From assembly GCA_900538545.1 (NCBI GenBank), contig UPYK01000001.1:1-64000 (forward strand): a stretch of 64,000 nt of DNA. The letters run 5' to 3'. Each line of letters begins with the position of its first letter. Position 1 is the first letter of the stretch. This document shows positions 7,210 to 15,502 of this stretch, in pieces. Source of the stretch: an uncultured Eggerthella sp. Its GTDB lineage: Bacteria; Actinomycetota; Coriobacteriia; Coriobacteriales; Eggerthellaceae. The notes under the pieces are model-generated. The model ran no database searches and was not told where the DNA came from. It saw nothing but the letters and a program-made list of their open reading frames with translations. Position numbers and translations under genes: made by a program.

Positions 7210-9930
7210 ATGGTGACTGACCAAGTTAAACGCGTCTATGCCTTTGGTAAAGATGCACAGGGTAACAATGTTACTGAGGGTAACACCAACATGAAGGCGA
7301 TCCTCGGTGGCAAAGGTGCGAACCTTGCAGAAATGGCGAACATTGGCCTTCCGGTGCCTCCCGGTTTTACTATTTCTTGTCAAACGTGTATGGAATACGC
7401 CAACGCGGATAACACTTGGCCAGAAGGTGTTCTCGATACCATCCAGGAATATCGTGAGGATCTTGAGAACCGCATCGGTAAGAAGATCGGCGATGCAGAG
7501 GATCCGCTGCTCGTCTCTGTTCGTTCCGGCGCTCCTATGTCCATGCCGGGCATGATGGACACGGTTTTGAACCTTGGTCTTAACGATGAGTCGATCAACG
7601 GTCTCATCAAGCAGACTGAAAATCCCCGTTTCGCGTGGGACTCTTACCGCCGCTTCATCCAGATGTTCTCCAACGTCGTTATGGATCTTGATGGCGATCT
7701 GTTCGAGAACGCTATCAACGTCATGAAGCGCGACCGCGGTGTCGAATCCGACACCGATCTTACCGCTGAAGATCTCCAAGAGCTCGTTGCGCAGTTCAAG
7801 CGTATCTTCACCGAGAACGTCGATGCTAACGAATATCCTTCTCTCGTTGTCGATGGGGAAGTGCAATTCCCTCAAGACCCCGATGTTCAGCTCCAACTCG
7901 CTATCGAAGCAGTGTTCGGCAGCTGGAACAACCCGCGCGCAACGCTCTATCGTAAGCAGAACAAGATCTCCGATGATCTGGGCACGGCAGTGAACGTCCA
8001 GTCCATGATTTTCGGCAACAAGGGCGACACGTCCGCTACCGGCGTTGCGTTCACCCGTAACCCTGCGAACGGTGATAAAGAATTCTACGGCGATTACCTG
8101 GTCAACGCTCAGGGCGAAGACGTTGTTGCTGGTATCCGCAATACCTCACCTATCGCAGACCTTAAGAACACCCCGGGCCTCGAAGAAGCAGGCAAGGAGC
8201 TCGAAGGTGTCTTCACGCTGCTCGAGAATCACTTCCGCGATATGTGCGATATCGAGTTCACCATCGAGCAGGGCAAGCTCTGGATGCTCCAGACGCGCGT
8301 TGGCAAGCGTACTGCTGCTGCAGCGCTCCACATTGCTATTGCGATGGTCGAAGAGGGCCTCATCACCAAAGAAGAAGCGGTCATGCGTGTCGATCCCGAG
8401 CAGCTCGATCAGCTCCTTCATCCGCAGTTCGATGCTGATGCTGAATACGATGTGGTTGCAACTGGCCTCAACGCATCTCCGGGTGCTGCAGTGGGCGAAG
8501 CGGTCTTCTCCGCTGAAGCAGCCGTTGAAGCAGAGGCAGAAGGTCGCAAGACCGTGCTCGTTCGTTGGGAGACCACGCCAGACGACCTTGCTGGCATGAT
8601 CGCTGCTGAAGGCATCCTTACCTCTCACGGTGGTAAAACCTCGCACGCTGCGGTTATCGCTCGTGGCATGGGCGCACCGTGCGTATGCGGCGTTGATGCA
8701 CTGAAGATCGATGCCGATGCGAAGCAGGCAACCATCGCTGGTACCGACCTTGTCATCCGCGAGGGCGATATGATCTCGCTCGATGGTACGACGGGTATCG
8801 TCGTGCTCGGCGCAGTCGAGCTCGTCCAGCCCGAGCTTGCAGGCGATCTTGACACCATCCTTGAATGGGCAGACGAAGTGCGCACCATGGGTGTTCGCGC
8901 TAACGCTGATAATCCTGAAGATGCAGAGCTTGCTCGTTCCTTCGGCGCTCAGGGCATTGGCCTGTGCCGTACCGAGCATATGTTCTTGGGCGATCGCAAG
9001 CAGATCATCCAAACCTTCATCCTCAATGAAGATGAATCCATCCGCGAAAAGGCTGTTGCAGACCTCTTCGCTGCTCAGACAGGCGATTTCTTGGGTATGT
9101 TCAAGGCGATGGACGGTCTGCCCGTCATCGTTCGTTTGCTCGATCCGCCGCTGCATGAGTTCCTCGAGAGCCCGCGTGCGCTCGACGTAGAGATCGCGCG
9201 TCTTGAGGCCACCGGCGCAGATCCTGCTGTCATCGCTCAGAAGCGTCACCTCATGGAGCAGATCGATAGCTTCGCTGAGCAGAACCCGATGCTTGGTCTT
9301 CGTGGTTGCCGTTTGGCTATCACCTATCCAGTTCTCCCACGCATGCAGGTTCGTGCGATCGCAACGGCAATGGCGCAGCTCAAGAAGGAAGGCCTCGATC
9401 CGAAGCCCGAGATCATGATCCCGCTCGTTTCCGTGAAGCCCGAGCTCGAGAAGCTTCGTGCACTTGCTGAAGAGGTCATCGCTGAAGTTGCCGCTGCTGA
9501 AGGCGTCGAACTTGAGATTCCGATCGGCACCATGATCGAGCTTCCGCGTGCTGCTGTTACCGCAAACGAGATCGCTCAAGCAGCCGATTTCTTCTCATTC
9601 GGCACGAACGACCTCACGCAGACCACGTTCGGCTTCTCGCGTGACGATGTCGAGTCTGAATTCGTTCCGCAGTACCTCGCAGAGCGCATCCTGCCTTACA
9701 ACCCCTTCGCTACGGTCGATCCGGGTGTTGCGAAGCTCGTTGAGATGGGCGTTGAGCTCGGCCATGAAGGCAATCCTGATATCGTTTGCGGCGTTTGCGG
9801 CGAGCATGGTGGCGATCCTGATTCCGTTAAGATCTTCTACAGCATCGGTCTCGACTATGTTTCCTGCTCACCGTATCGTGTGCCGCTGGCTCGCTTGGCT
9901 GCTGCTCAGGCTGCGCTGGCAGACAAATAG
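7210..9930 (+). CDS. ppdK: Pyruvate, phosphate dikinase
   Basis: 906 residues. Interconverts pyruvate + ATP + phosphate and PEP + AMP + pyrophosphate, important in anaerobes that use it glycolytically or for gluconeogenesis. The N-terminal ATP-grasp domain has GGKGANLAEMA and SVRSGAPMSMPGMMDT. The swivelling phosphohistidine domain has GGKTSHAAVIARGMGAPCVCG (His about 479, regulatory Thr two residues before it). The C-terminal PEP-binding barrel carries RTEHMF and the catalytic CGEHGGDP (Cys about 863). The start is ATG 7210 after TTAGGAGAAA. The regulator gene just upstream is broken, yet the regulatory Thr is kept. A strong terminator follows. Confidence 0.97.
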   Translation: MVTDQVKRVYAFGKDAQGNNVTEGNTNMKAILGGKGANLAEMANIGLPVPPGFTISCQTCMEYANADNTWPEGVLDTIQEYREDLENRIGKKIGDAEDPLLVSVRSGAPMSMPGMMDTVLNLGLNDESINGLIKQTENPRFAWDSYRRFIQMFSNVVMDLDGDLFENAINVMKRDRGVESDTDLTAEDLQELVAQFKRIFTENVDANEYPSLVVDGEVQFPQDPDVQLQLAIEAVFGSWNNPRATLYRKQNKISDDLGTAVNVQSMIFGNKGDTSATGVAFTRNPANGDKEFYGDYLVNAQGEDVVAGIRNTSPIADLKNTPGLEEAGKELEGVFTLLENHFRDMCDIEFTIEQGKLWMLQTRVGKRTAAAALHIAIAMVEEGLITKEEAVMRVDPEQLDQLLHPQFDADAEYDVVATGLNASPGAAVGEAVFSAEAAVEAEAEGRKTVLVRWETTPDDLAGMIAAEGILTSHGGKTSHAAVIARGMGAPCVCGVDALKIDADAKQATIAGTDLVIREGDMISLDGTTGIVVLGAVELVQPELAGDLDTILEWADEVRTMGVRANADNPEDAELARSFGAQGIGLCRTEHMFLGDRKQIIQTFILNEDESIREKAVADLFAAQTGDFLGMFKAMDGLPVIVRLLDPPLHEFLESPRALDVEIARLEATGADPAVIAQKRHLMEQIDSFAEQNPMLGLRGCRLAITYPVLPRMQVRAIATAMAQLKKEGLDPKPEIMIPLVSVKPELEKLRALAEEVIAEVAAAEGVELEIPIGTMIELPRAAVTANEIAQAADFFSFGTNDLTQTTFGFSRDDVESEFVPQYLAERILPYNPFATVDPGVAKLVEMGVELGHEGNPDIVCGVCGEHGGDPDSVKIFYSIGLDYVSCSPYRVPLARLAAAQAALADK

Positions 9931-9953
9931 TTCTTGCGAACAAGCACTTATTC

Positions 9954-9987
9954 AAGAACGACCACCTTCGGGTGGTCGTTCTTTCGT
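9954..9987 (+). terminator. Intrinsic terminator of ppdK
   Basis: A 13-bp perfect stem (9954-9966 with 9971-9983) closed by a TTCG tetraloop and followed by a short T-rich stretch, 24 nt after the ppdK stop codon. Confidence 0.9.
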
Positions 9988-10084
9988 TTGCGAGAGACGG
10001 GGGAGGAGCAAGAGAGTTGCCAAGATTCTTGAACCCGTGTGCCCTTTCTAGCTCTAGTAAAACAGAATAAGCCCTCTTAAGAGA

Positions 10085-10240
10085 GCTTATAGAGAATGAA
10101 GCGGAGGCGCGGAGGATCGCTCGTGTCAAGTCGCCGCAAAATATCGAAGATATTTTGCTCTGGGCGCTGTCGCGCCACCTTGACACTCGCCGCAGGCGGT
10201 GTTCGCTAAAGCTTACACCGCCAGTCGAACATGGTTCGAT
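10085..10240. other. Highly structured intergenic region (candidate RNA element)
   Basis: This gap between ppdK and ssrA has no open frame worth calling but folds densely. GTGTCAAG (10123-10130) pairs with CTTGACAC (10179-10186) and encloses two hairpins: GCAAAATAT/ATATTTTGC (10136-10144/10150-10158) and GGCGC/GCGCC (10163-10167/10172-10176), a three-way junction. Further hairpins follow: GGCGGTGT/ACACCGCC (10195-10202/10215-10222) and TCGAAC/GTTCGA (10225-10230/10234-10239). All stems are perfect. The transcribed strand is unknown. It does not match any riboswitch or RNA family I recognise. Confidence 0.5.
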
Positions 10241-10256
10241 TTCCTACCCTCCCAGT

Positions 10257-10301
10257 AACTAATAAAAATGCCCACACTTCACGTGGGCATTTTTATTAGT
10301 T
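10257..10301 (-). terminator. Terminator of ssrA (bidirectional)
   Basis: A 19-bp perfect inverted repeat (10257-10275 with 10283-10301, 7-nt loop) with A-rich and T-rich flanks on the two sides, immediately beyond the CCA end of the tmRNA on the - strand. Confidence 0.9.
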
Positions 10302-10302
10302 A

Positions 10303-10674
10303 TGGTGGAGGCGCGGAGAGTCGAACTCCGGTCCATACTAGATCATCAATGAAGCACTACAAGCTTAGTCGGTGATTAGGTTTCGGATACGCCGCGTGCA
10401 TCGACACACAATAACGCATCCTAGCTGGTTCAGTCTTGAGTCTCGTCATACCAACGACGTACGAGACAGCAGTCTCCTAAAGATGATATCGCGCCAGGGC
10501 CGGAAACATACCCTGGGTTGACAGCCTGGCTAGATTAAGCAGCCATGGCGAGCGCAGGAGCGCTCTGAGTTTTAGCTTTGCCAATTAAATTTGACAGTAC
10601 CCCTGTTTAACGTGGCGAGGAGACCACGACCTGCTCTTCATATCCAACCTACCATGTCGAAACCAGTCGCCCCC
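10303..10674 (-). ncRNA. ssrA: Transfer-messenger RNA (tmRNA)
   Basis: On the - strand the RNA begins GGGGGCGACTGGTTTCGAC (from 10674), the classic tmRNA 5' end, and finishes GGAGTTCGACTCTCCGCG then CCTCCACCA at 10303. The 5' GGGGGCG pairs with the 3' CGCCTCC as the acceptor stem. Length 372 nt. tmRNA rescues stalled ribosomes and tags the unfinished protein. A tag frame runs from GGC at 10582 to the TAA at 10537-10535 and would encode GKAKTQSAPALAMAA. It ends in hydrophobic residues and AA as tags do, but with ALAMAA instead of the common ALAA. The resume codon is my inference. A strong terminator follows. Confidence 0.95.
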
Positions 10675-10912
10675 AAATATGGAGAGAACGAACGCAGTGG
10701 TAGTTGCGTTGTTTTCAAGGTGCTCGCAGAAGATGCACGTCTGCGGAGTCACTATTCTACGCGCCTTGCTGTTTCTGTCAAATCAAACGGATAGCGACAT
10801 GCGAAGGGAGCGTTCTTCACGCGTTTTACCAGGTAACGATTTTTACACAGAATGCCAAAGCGCATCACCTTCGAAACAAGTCACCGTTAAGGTCGAGAGA
10901 AATAGCTGCGAA

Positions 10913-11069
10913 GGTCAGCGGAGAGGGTGAGGCAACGAGGTGACTCTTTGCCGACTAACTTCGTTAGTAATAAAACCCGAGCAAAGCAGCGACGCACGAA
11001 AGAACCTGCAAAATGCAGGTTCTTGAGCAGGGAAGCGGGGAACCTCGTGTCTCGCGCTCGACGCTGATC
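10913..11069. repeat. Structured repeat family B, copy 1
   Basis: About 157 bp, related to 18567-18730 and (inverted) 32108-32269. Shared core blocks include CTCTTTGCCGACTAA, TAATAAAACCCGAGCAAA, AGCGACGCA and AGCAGGGAAGCG. Stems: outer ends 10913-10920/11062-11069; ACGAGGT/ACCTCGT (10935-10941/11042-11048); CTTTGC/GCAAAG (10946-10951/10981-10986) enclosing ACTAAC/GTTAGT (10954-10959/10963-10968). An 11-bp hairpin AAGAACCTGCA/TGCAGGTTCTT lies at 11000-11024, whose sequence differs entirely from the hairpin at the same place in the other copies. It lies downstream of the SDR gene and upstream of ssrA. The stretch 10675-10912 between it and ssrA holds nothing I can support. Confidence 0.75.
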
Positions 11070-11074
11070 GAACC

Positions 11075-11114
11075 AAAAAAGATGACGAGCGACTGGGTAG
11101 TTCGTCTTCTTTTA
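11075..11114 (-). terminator. Terminator of the SDR gene made from a hairpin repeat (family D)
   Basis: GACGAGC (11084-11090), 9-nt loop, GTTCGTC (11100-11106), extended by A-rich and T-rich arms. Read on the - strand it starts at the SDR stop codon and ends in a run of six T, so it should work as an intrinsic terminator. The 23-nt core is the same hairpin type as at 36362, 36422 and 39225. Confidence 0.75.
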
Positions 11115-11933
11115 GAGGCGGCGGATGAGGTTCCAGCTCCACATGGTGATGCAATTCGGCACGATCTTGCCGATGATGCGCAGGCAAAACGAAGGAATGC
11201 TGCAGCAGGCAACGGCAGCATACATGCGGTTCATGAACAGCGCCCGCGACACTACGGTCGAGGCGTTTTGGGCGAAGAGCAGGTGGTTCACGGCGCGCGC
11301 ATTCCCGCTCTTGCGTGCTTGCGCCTCGAAGCCGGTTTTCACCCAGGTGGGGCAGAGCGCCGTTACGGCGATGCCGCTGCCGTGCAGCTCCCAGCGCAGT
11401 GCGCGGGTGTAGCGCAACACGAACGCCTTCGATGCCGCATAGACATTCATATAAGGTAGCGGGCAGAACGCAGCAGCCGAGGCAACTTCGATGATGCGTG
11501 AGCCGCGCTCCATGTGCGGCAAGCAGGCGCGTGTGAGCGCCACCACCGCGCGGGCATCAAGATCGATCATCGCGGCTGCATCGTCGTTTGCGATATCTTT
11601 CCACAATCCGAACCTGCCGAAGCCCGCGCAATTCACCAGGTAGGTAACTACGCCGTTCGCTTCGCCCAGATCCGCTTCGATGTGATCGATATCTTCCTGC
11701 TTCGATAGGTCAGCTGAAACTACGCGCGCAGGGGTAGAAAGGTCGCGCGCAACCTCCTCGAGCTTCGCAGTGTTGCGCGCTACCAGCCAGAATTCATCAA
11801 TGTGATGCACGCCAGCGTCGGCACCGGTCACGCTCGAGCGTACATCGAGCTGGCGTACGAATTCGAGCCCGAGTCCGCTCGAAGCGCCCGTAATGATCGC
11901 GATATGTTTCGATGTTTCATTCATGCTGTTCAC
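11112..11933 (-). CDS. Short-chain dehydrogenase/reductase (SDR) family protein
   Basis: 273 residues, classical SDR. The NAD(P)-binding motif TGASSGLG lies at residues about 15-22, followed by VNCAGFG (NAG-like motif), a catalytic serine in VASAAAF and the catalytic YAASK (YxxxK). The substrate is not predictable. The C-terminal 60 residues are rather hydrophobic and Cys-rich (AAVACCSIPSFCLRIIGKIV), suggesting membrane contact, as in the SDR group of the DltE/YqjQ kind. The start is either GTG 11933 or ATG 11924; neither has a clear ribosome site. A single-gene unit with its own terminator. Confidence 0.85.
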   Translation of the reverse strand: MNSMNETSKHIAIITGASSGLGLEFVRQLDVRSSVTGADAGVHHIDEFWLVARNTAKLEEVARDLSTPARVVSADLSKQEDIDHIEADLGEANGVVTYLVNCAGFGRFGLWKDIANDDAAAMIDLDARAVVALTRACLPHMERGSRIIEVASAAAFCPLPYMNVYAASKAFVLRYTRALRWELHGSGIAVTALCPTWVKTGFEAQARKSGNARAVNHLLFAQNASTVVSRALFMNRMYAAVACCSIPSFCLRIIGKIVPNCITMWSWNLIRRL

Positions 11934-12075
11934 GCTATGTTTCGTCTGTTCGTTTCGACGTCAAAGCGCCTGAACCCAAGGCTGCTTGCGTCTATGGGAT
12001 TATTGTAGGGCGCATGATGCGCTGTCTTCCCTCATCGCTCGAACCTGTAGGTAGCTTGTCACTTTTTTGGTCGAG

Positions 12076-12233
12076 CAAGCAGCTGAGCTCATGGGGCACT
12101 TGAATTACTCTGAGTCCGCATACTTCAATATAAATAGGTTGTCCGAAGGAGCGCAGCGCATGAGCTTGCCTAATCAGGCAAGCGAATAGCGAGAGCGGGT
12201 AATTACAAGTGCCCCATGAGCGTGCTGCTTGCG
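12076..12233. repeat. 158-bp element with long terminal inverted repeats (element C)
   Basis: The left end 12076-12108 and right end 12199-12233 are near-perfect inverted repeats of about 33 bp sharing CTCATGGGGCACTTG and CAAGCAGC. The interior holds a further perfect hairpin GCTTGCCT-AATC-AGGCAAGC near 12164-12183. No coding capacity. Only one copy is present in the window. It may be a MITE-like mobile remnant or a structured RNA in the space between the SDR gene and the histidine kinase gene. The rest of 11934-12456 contains only a promoter-like -10 box. Confidence 0.65.
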
Positions 12234-12348
12234 TGTGGGAGAAAAGATGTCGAACGTTTGTTGTCTTTGAAGTTGAAGGGTTCGTGAACTTTCTTGCATG
12301 CGGGCATGAAAGTGGAGCCCGGAAGCGGCAGTTCAAAGCGGCTTAGTG

Positions 12349-12354
12349 TATAAT
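12349..12354 (+). promoter_or_regulatory. -10 promoter element upstream of hybrid histidine kinase
   Basis: A consensus TATAAT at 12349-12354, 103 nt upstream of the kinase start; no good -35 at normal spacing. The predicted 5' UTR is about 95 nt. Confidence 0.45.
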
Positions 12355-12456
12355 TACGAGCATCTTCATACCTGCACCAAAGCAGTGCGGTTCAGGGGTG
12401 AAAAGTAACCGTTGAGCTGCATATATGCCATATATTTTCATAAGATAGGGTTTCCC

Positions 12457-15408
12457 ATGGAAAGCACAAAACCAAAGAATAAGACGCGCAATCTTATCAT
12501 CACCGTCTGTGCCGCTGTTGTGGTTGTGGTCATCGCGCTCGTTGTTTTCATGAACGTGAACACTCAGCGCATCATCGACCAGAATACGCAGTACCTCGAA
12601 ACTTCCACCAATCAAACGGTGCGTCGCGTGAACGACACGTTCTCCTCTTCACTGCAGAGCGTGCAGACTGCAGCGGTGGTGTATGGAGATGCGATCAGCG
12701 ACGAGGGTTTCAATCCGTACGCTGCGGCGAACATCCTTAATAATGCTCAGTTCGACCACACTTTCTTCATCGATGCACAAGGTACGGCATACAACAACGA
12801 TGGCACCACTGCCGATGCGACCGACCGTGAATACTATATCGAAGGCGTGCAGGGCAAGAGCGGTATGTGCTATGTCGATAGCACGATCTTCGATGGCCAG
12901 AATTCGGTCGTCTTCTATGCGCCGGTTGTCTTGAACGATGAAGTGGTCGGCATCATGGCGTCGGTGCTGCGTGAAGATTCGCTCACCGAAGTCATGACCA
13001 CCGAGTTCTACGGACAATCCACCCCCACCTATCTCTGTGAGCGCAATGGCACGATGGTAGCGATGGCGGGTTCGGTGAAGCCAGACGCCCGCAACATCGA
13101 TGAGATATTCATCGCCCGTGGTCTTGACGAAGAGCAGCTTGCGGTGCTCGATGTTGATATCGCAGAGGGCAATACGGTCAGCTTCACGTACGACACCTCT
13201 GAAGGCACCGGCAATACGTTCGTCACGAAACTCCCCGATTTCGATTGGATGCTCGTGCGTTCGTTCCCCGCAAGCATCACCAATGAAATGCTCCTTCGTG
13301 CGAACACCTCAGGCTTCATCCTGGTAGGAGGCGTGCTCCTTGCGGCGATCGTGGTGATCGTGGTGCCTACCATGCAAGCTCGTCGTGAGAACCAAGAGCT
13401 CTTGCTCGAGCGCCAGGAAGCTACGCGCATCATCGACGCCTCGACCAATCTGTTCGATAGCCTTTTCACGGTCGATCTCGAAAAGCACACCTACGAATTC
13501 TTGAAGAACGATAGCCAGCAGAAGAGCATCCCGCCGCGGGGCAATGCGTCCGACCTGCGTCAGTTCTTCGACAAGATCATCGATAAGAATTCGCTCTCAA
13601 CTGATGCTCACGAGAAATTCGACAAGGACAATATCGCCAGCATTCTCACTCCAGGCGTACGCTTCATTCAGGAGGAATGGCGTACGAACGATCGAGAGAA
13701 TCCGTGCTGGTATCAGGCCTCGATTCTCTGCCTTGCACGCGATGCGCAAGGCAAGCCGACCAGCGTGCTCGTGGCTATCCAAGACGTTACGGATGCGAAG
13801 GCTGAAGAGCTTCGCGCGCATATCGCACTCGAAGACGCCTTCAAAGCAGCTGAGCATGCTTCGCAGGCTAAGAGCGACTTCCTCAATTCGATGTCGCATG
13901 ATATCCGCACTCCTATGAACTCCATCATGGGCCTTACCGCCATCGCGGGCATGCACGTCAATGATCCCGAGCGCGTGCGTGAATGCCTTACGAACATCAC
14001 GTCGGCTTCACGTCATCTGCTTGGTCTGATCAACGAAGTGCTCGATATGGCTAAGATCGAATCAGGCTCGATCGATCTGGCAGAAGAGCCCTTCGACCTC
14101 TCCGAGTCGATCGAGAACCTCATCACTATGATGAATCCTCAGATCGCAGCCAAGCACCAAGAGCTCAAAGTCGAGCTTGTCGATATCAAGCACGAGCATG
14201 TTCTGGGCGATCCCACCCGTTTGCAGCAGGTGTTCGTGAACATCATGGGCAACTCGGTCAAGTTCACGCCAGAAGGGGGCACCATCGGGCTGCGCATCAC
14301 CGAGCTTCCGAGCTCGATCCAATCCAGTGCGTGCTACGAGTTCGAGTTCAGCGACACCGGATGCGGCATGAGCGAAGAATTCATGAAGCGCCTGTTCGAG
14401 CCTTTCTCTCGCGCGAACGATTCGCGCACCACCAAGGTCGAAGGCACGGGTCTTGGCATGGCCATCGTAAAGAGCGTGGTCAGCCTTATGAGCGGCACGA
14501 TCGATGTCGAATCAAAAGAGGGCGAAGGCACCACCTTCACCGTTATGGTTCACATGAAATTGCGCGATGCCGAACAGGAAGACCTGAGCGATCTTGAAGG
14601 GATCCCTGTCCTAGTCGTCGATGACGATGAAGTTGCCTGCGAAGGTGCCTGCATCCTACTCGACGATATTGGTATGAAGTCCGAATTCCGTCTCTCTGGT
14701 CCGGCAGGCATCGAAGCGGTCAGGAGCAGGCTCGATAACGATCCGTATCGTGTGGTCATTCTTGATTGGCGCATGCCGGGCATGAGCGGTCTTGAAGCCG
14801 CCAAGCATATTCGTGAAGCAACGAATGAGGCAGTGCCGATCATCATCCTTTCCGCTTACGATTGGTCGATGATCGAGCAAGAGGCACGTCAGGTAGGCGT
14901 TGATGCCTTCATCTCCAAGCCGCTGTTCCGCTCTCGTTTGGTGCAGGTGATGAAAGAGCTGCTCGTGGGCGAGATGAAGAGCGTGATCGATGAGAAGGCG
15001 ATGCTCGAAGAGCTTGCGTTCCAGGGCAAGCGCGTTCTGCTCACCGAAGACAACCCCATGGCAGCCGAGATCGCTCGTGAGCTGGTCGAGATGACGGGTG
15101 CAGCCGTCGAGCATGCCGAAAATGGCAAGCTCGCGCTCGATATGTTGCTCGAGCATGAACCGGGCTATTACGACATCGTGCTCATGGATATCCAGATGCC
15201 GGTCATGAACGGCCATGAAGCAGCTGCGGCCATTCGTGCTCAAGCCGATAAACGCCCCGATATGGGTCAGATCCCGATCGTTGCGCTTTCAGCCGACGCG
15301 TTCGCTGAAGACGTGCGTCATGCGCGCAGTGCTGGCATGAACGACCATATGTCGAAGCCGCTCGAGATCGAAACGCTCGTTCGCATGCTGAAGAAATGGG
15401 TTAACTAG
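12457..15408 (+). CDS. Membrane hybrid sensor histidine kinase with two receiver domains
   Basis: 983 residues. The layout is a short cytoplasmic N-terminus, TM1 (about residues 13-33), an extracytoplasmic sensing region of roughly 240 residues of Cache type (YGDAISDEGFNPY, DREYYIEGVQGKSG), and TM2 (about 287-307). These are followed by a PAS-like part, HisKA with SHDIRTPMNSIMGL (His about 481) and HATPase (GNSVKFTPEGG, DTGCGM, GTGLGMAI). Receiver 1 (VILDWRMPGMSG, Asp about 770) and receiver 2 (VLMDIQMPVMNG, Asp about 911) complete it. I took ATG 12457 because the upstream TTG at 12412 has no ribosome site. The D-x-E-Y-Y motif suggests a small organic ligand, but the signal is unknown. It has no partner regulator next to it; the NSS-type transporter gene follows after 94 bp. 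Confidence 0.92.
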   Translation: MESTKPKNKTRNLIITVCAAVVVVVIALVVFMNVNTQRIIDQNTQYLETSTNQTVRRVNDTFSSSLQSVQTAAVVYGDAISDEGFNPYAAANILNNAQFDHTFFIDAQGTAYNNDGTTADATDREYYIEGVQGKSGMCYVDSTIFDGQNSVVFYAPVVLNDEVVGIMASVLREDSLTEVMTTEFYGQSTPTYLCERNGTMVAMAGSVKPDARNIDEIFIARGLDEEQLAVLDVDIAEGNTVSFTYDTSEGTGNTFVTKLPDFDWMLVRSFPASITNEMLLRANTSGFILVGGVLLAAIVVIVVPTMQARRENQELLLERQEATRIIDASTNLFDSLFTVDLEKHTYEFLKNDSQQKSIPPRGNASDLRQFFDKIIDKNSLSTDAHEKFDKDNIASILTPGVRFIQEEWRTNDRENPCWYQASILCLARDAQGKPTSVLVAIQDVTDAKAEELRAHIALEDAFKAAEHASQAKSDFLNSMSHDIRTPMNSIMGLTAIAGMHVNDPERVRECLTNITSASRHLLGLINEVLDMAKIESGSIDLAEEPFDLSESIENLITMMNPQIAAKHQELKVELVDIKHEHVLGDPTRLQQVFVNIMGNSVKFTPEGGTIGLRITELPSSIQSSACYEFEFSDTGCGMSEEFMKRLFEPFSRANDSRTTKVEGTGLGMAIVKSVVSLMSGTIDVESKEGEGTTFTVMVHMKLRDAEQEDLSDLEGIPVLVVDDDEVACEGACILLDDIGMKSEFRLSGPAGIEAVRSRLDNDPYRVVILDWRMPGMSGLEAAKHIREATNEAVPIIILSAYDWSMIEQEARQVGVDAFISKPLFRSRLVQVMKELLVGEMKSVIDEKAMLEELAFQGKRVLLTEDNPMAAEIARELVEMTGAAVEHAENGKLALDMLLEHEPGYYDIVLMDIQMPVMNGHEAAAAIRAQADKRPDMGQIPIVALSADAFAEDVRHARSAGMNDHMSKPLEIETLVRMLKKWVN

Positions 15409-15502
15409 CCAACGAGCGAATTCTTCGAGCGGGCAAGCGTATTTTCGCGCACAATCGTACTGCGCAATCTTGCGCGTCGGTTCCCTGCGTCAAAGGATGC
15501 CC

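Noticed and set aside
8146..9579. Long open frame on the - strand (477 codons) opposite ppdK; similar ones opposite glyS (4492-5517), the NSS transporter (15782-17020) and the kinase at 42180-43727
   Set aside because: They mirror the codon pattern of strongly coding genes on the + strand, have no ribosome site and resemble no known protein.
10225..10250. Possible tRNA T-arm (GGTTCGATTTC) between ppdK and ssrA
   Set aside because: The flanking bases cannot form a T stem and no acceptor or anticodon arms fit; it is one of several hairpins in this region.
10591..10943. Short open frames on the + strand beside ssrA
   Set aside because: They overlap the tmRNA or a structured repeat and have no ribosome site or recognisable sequence.
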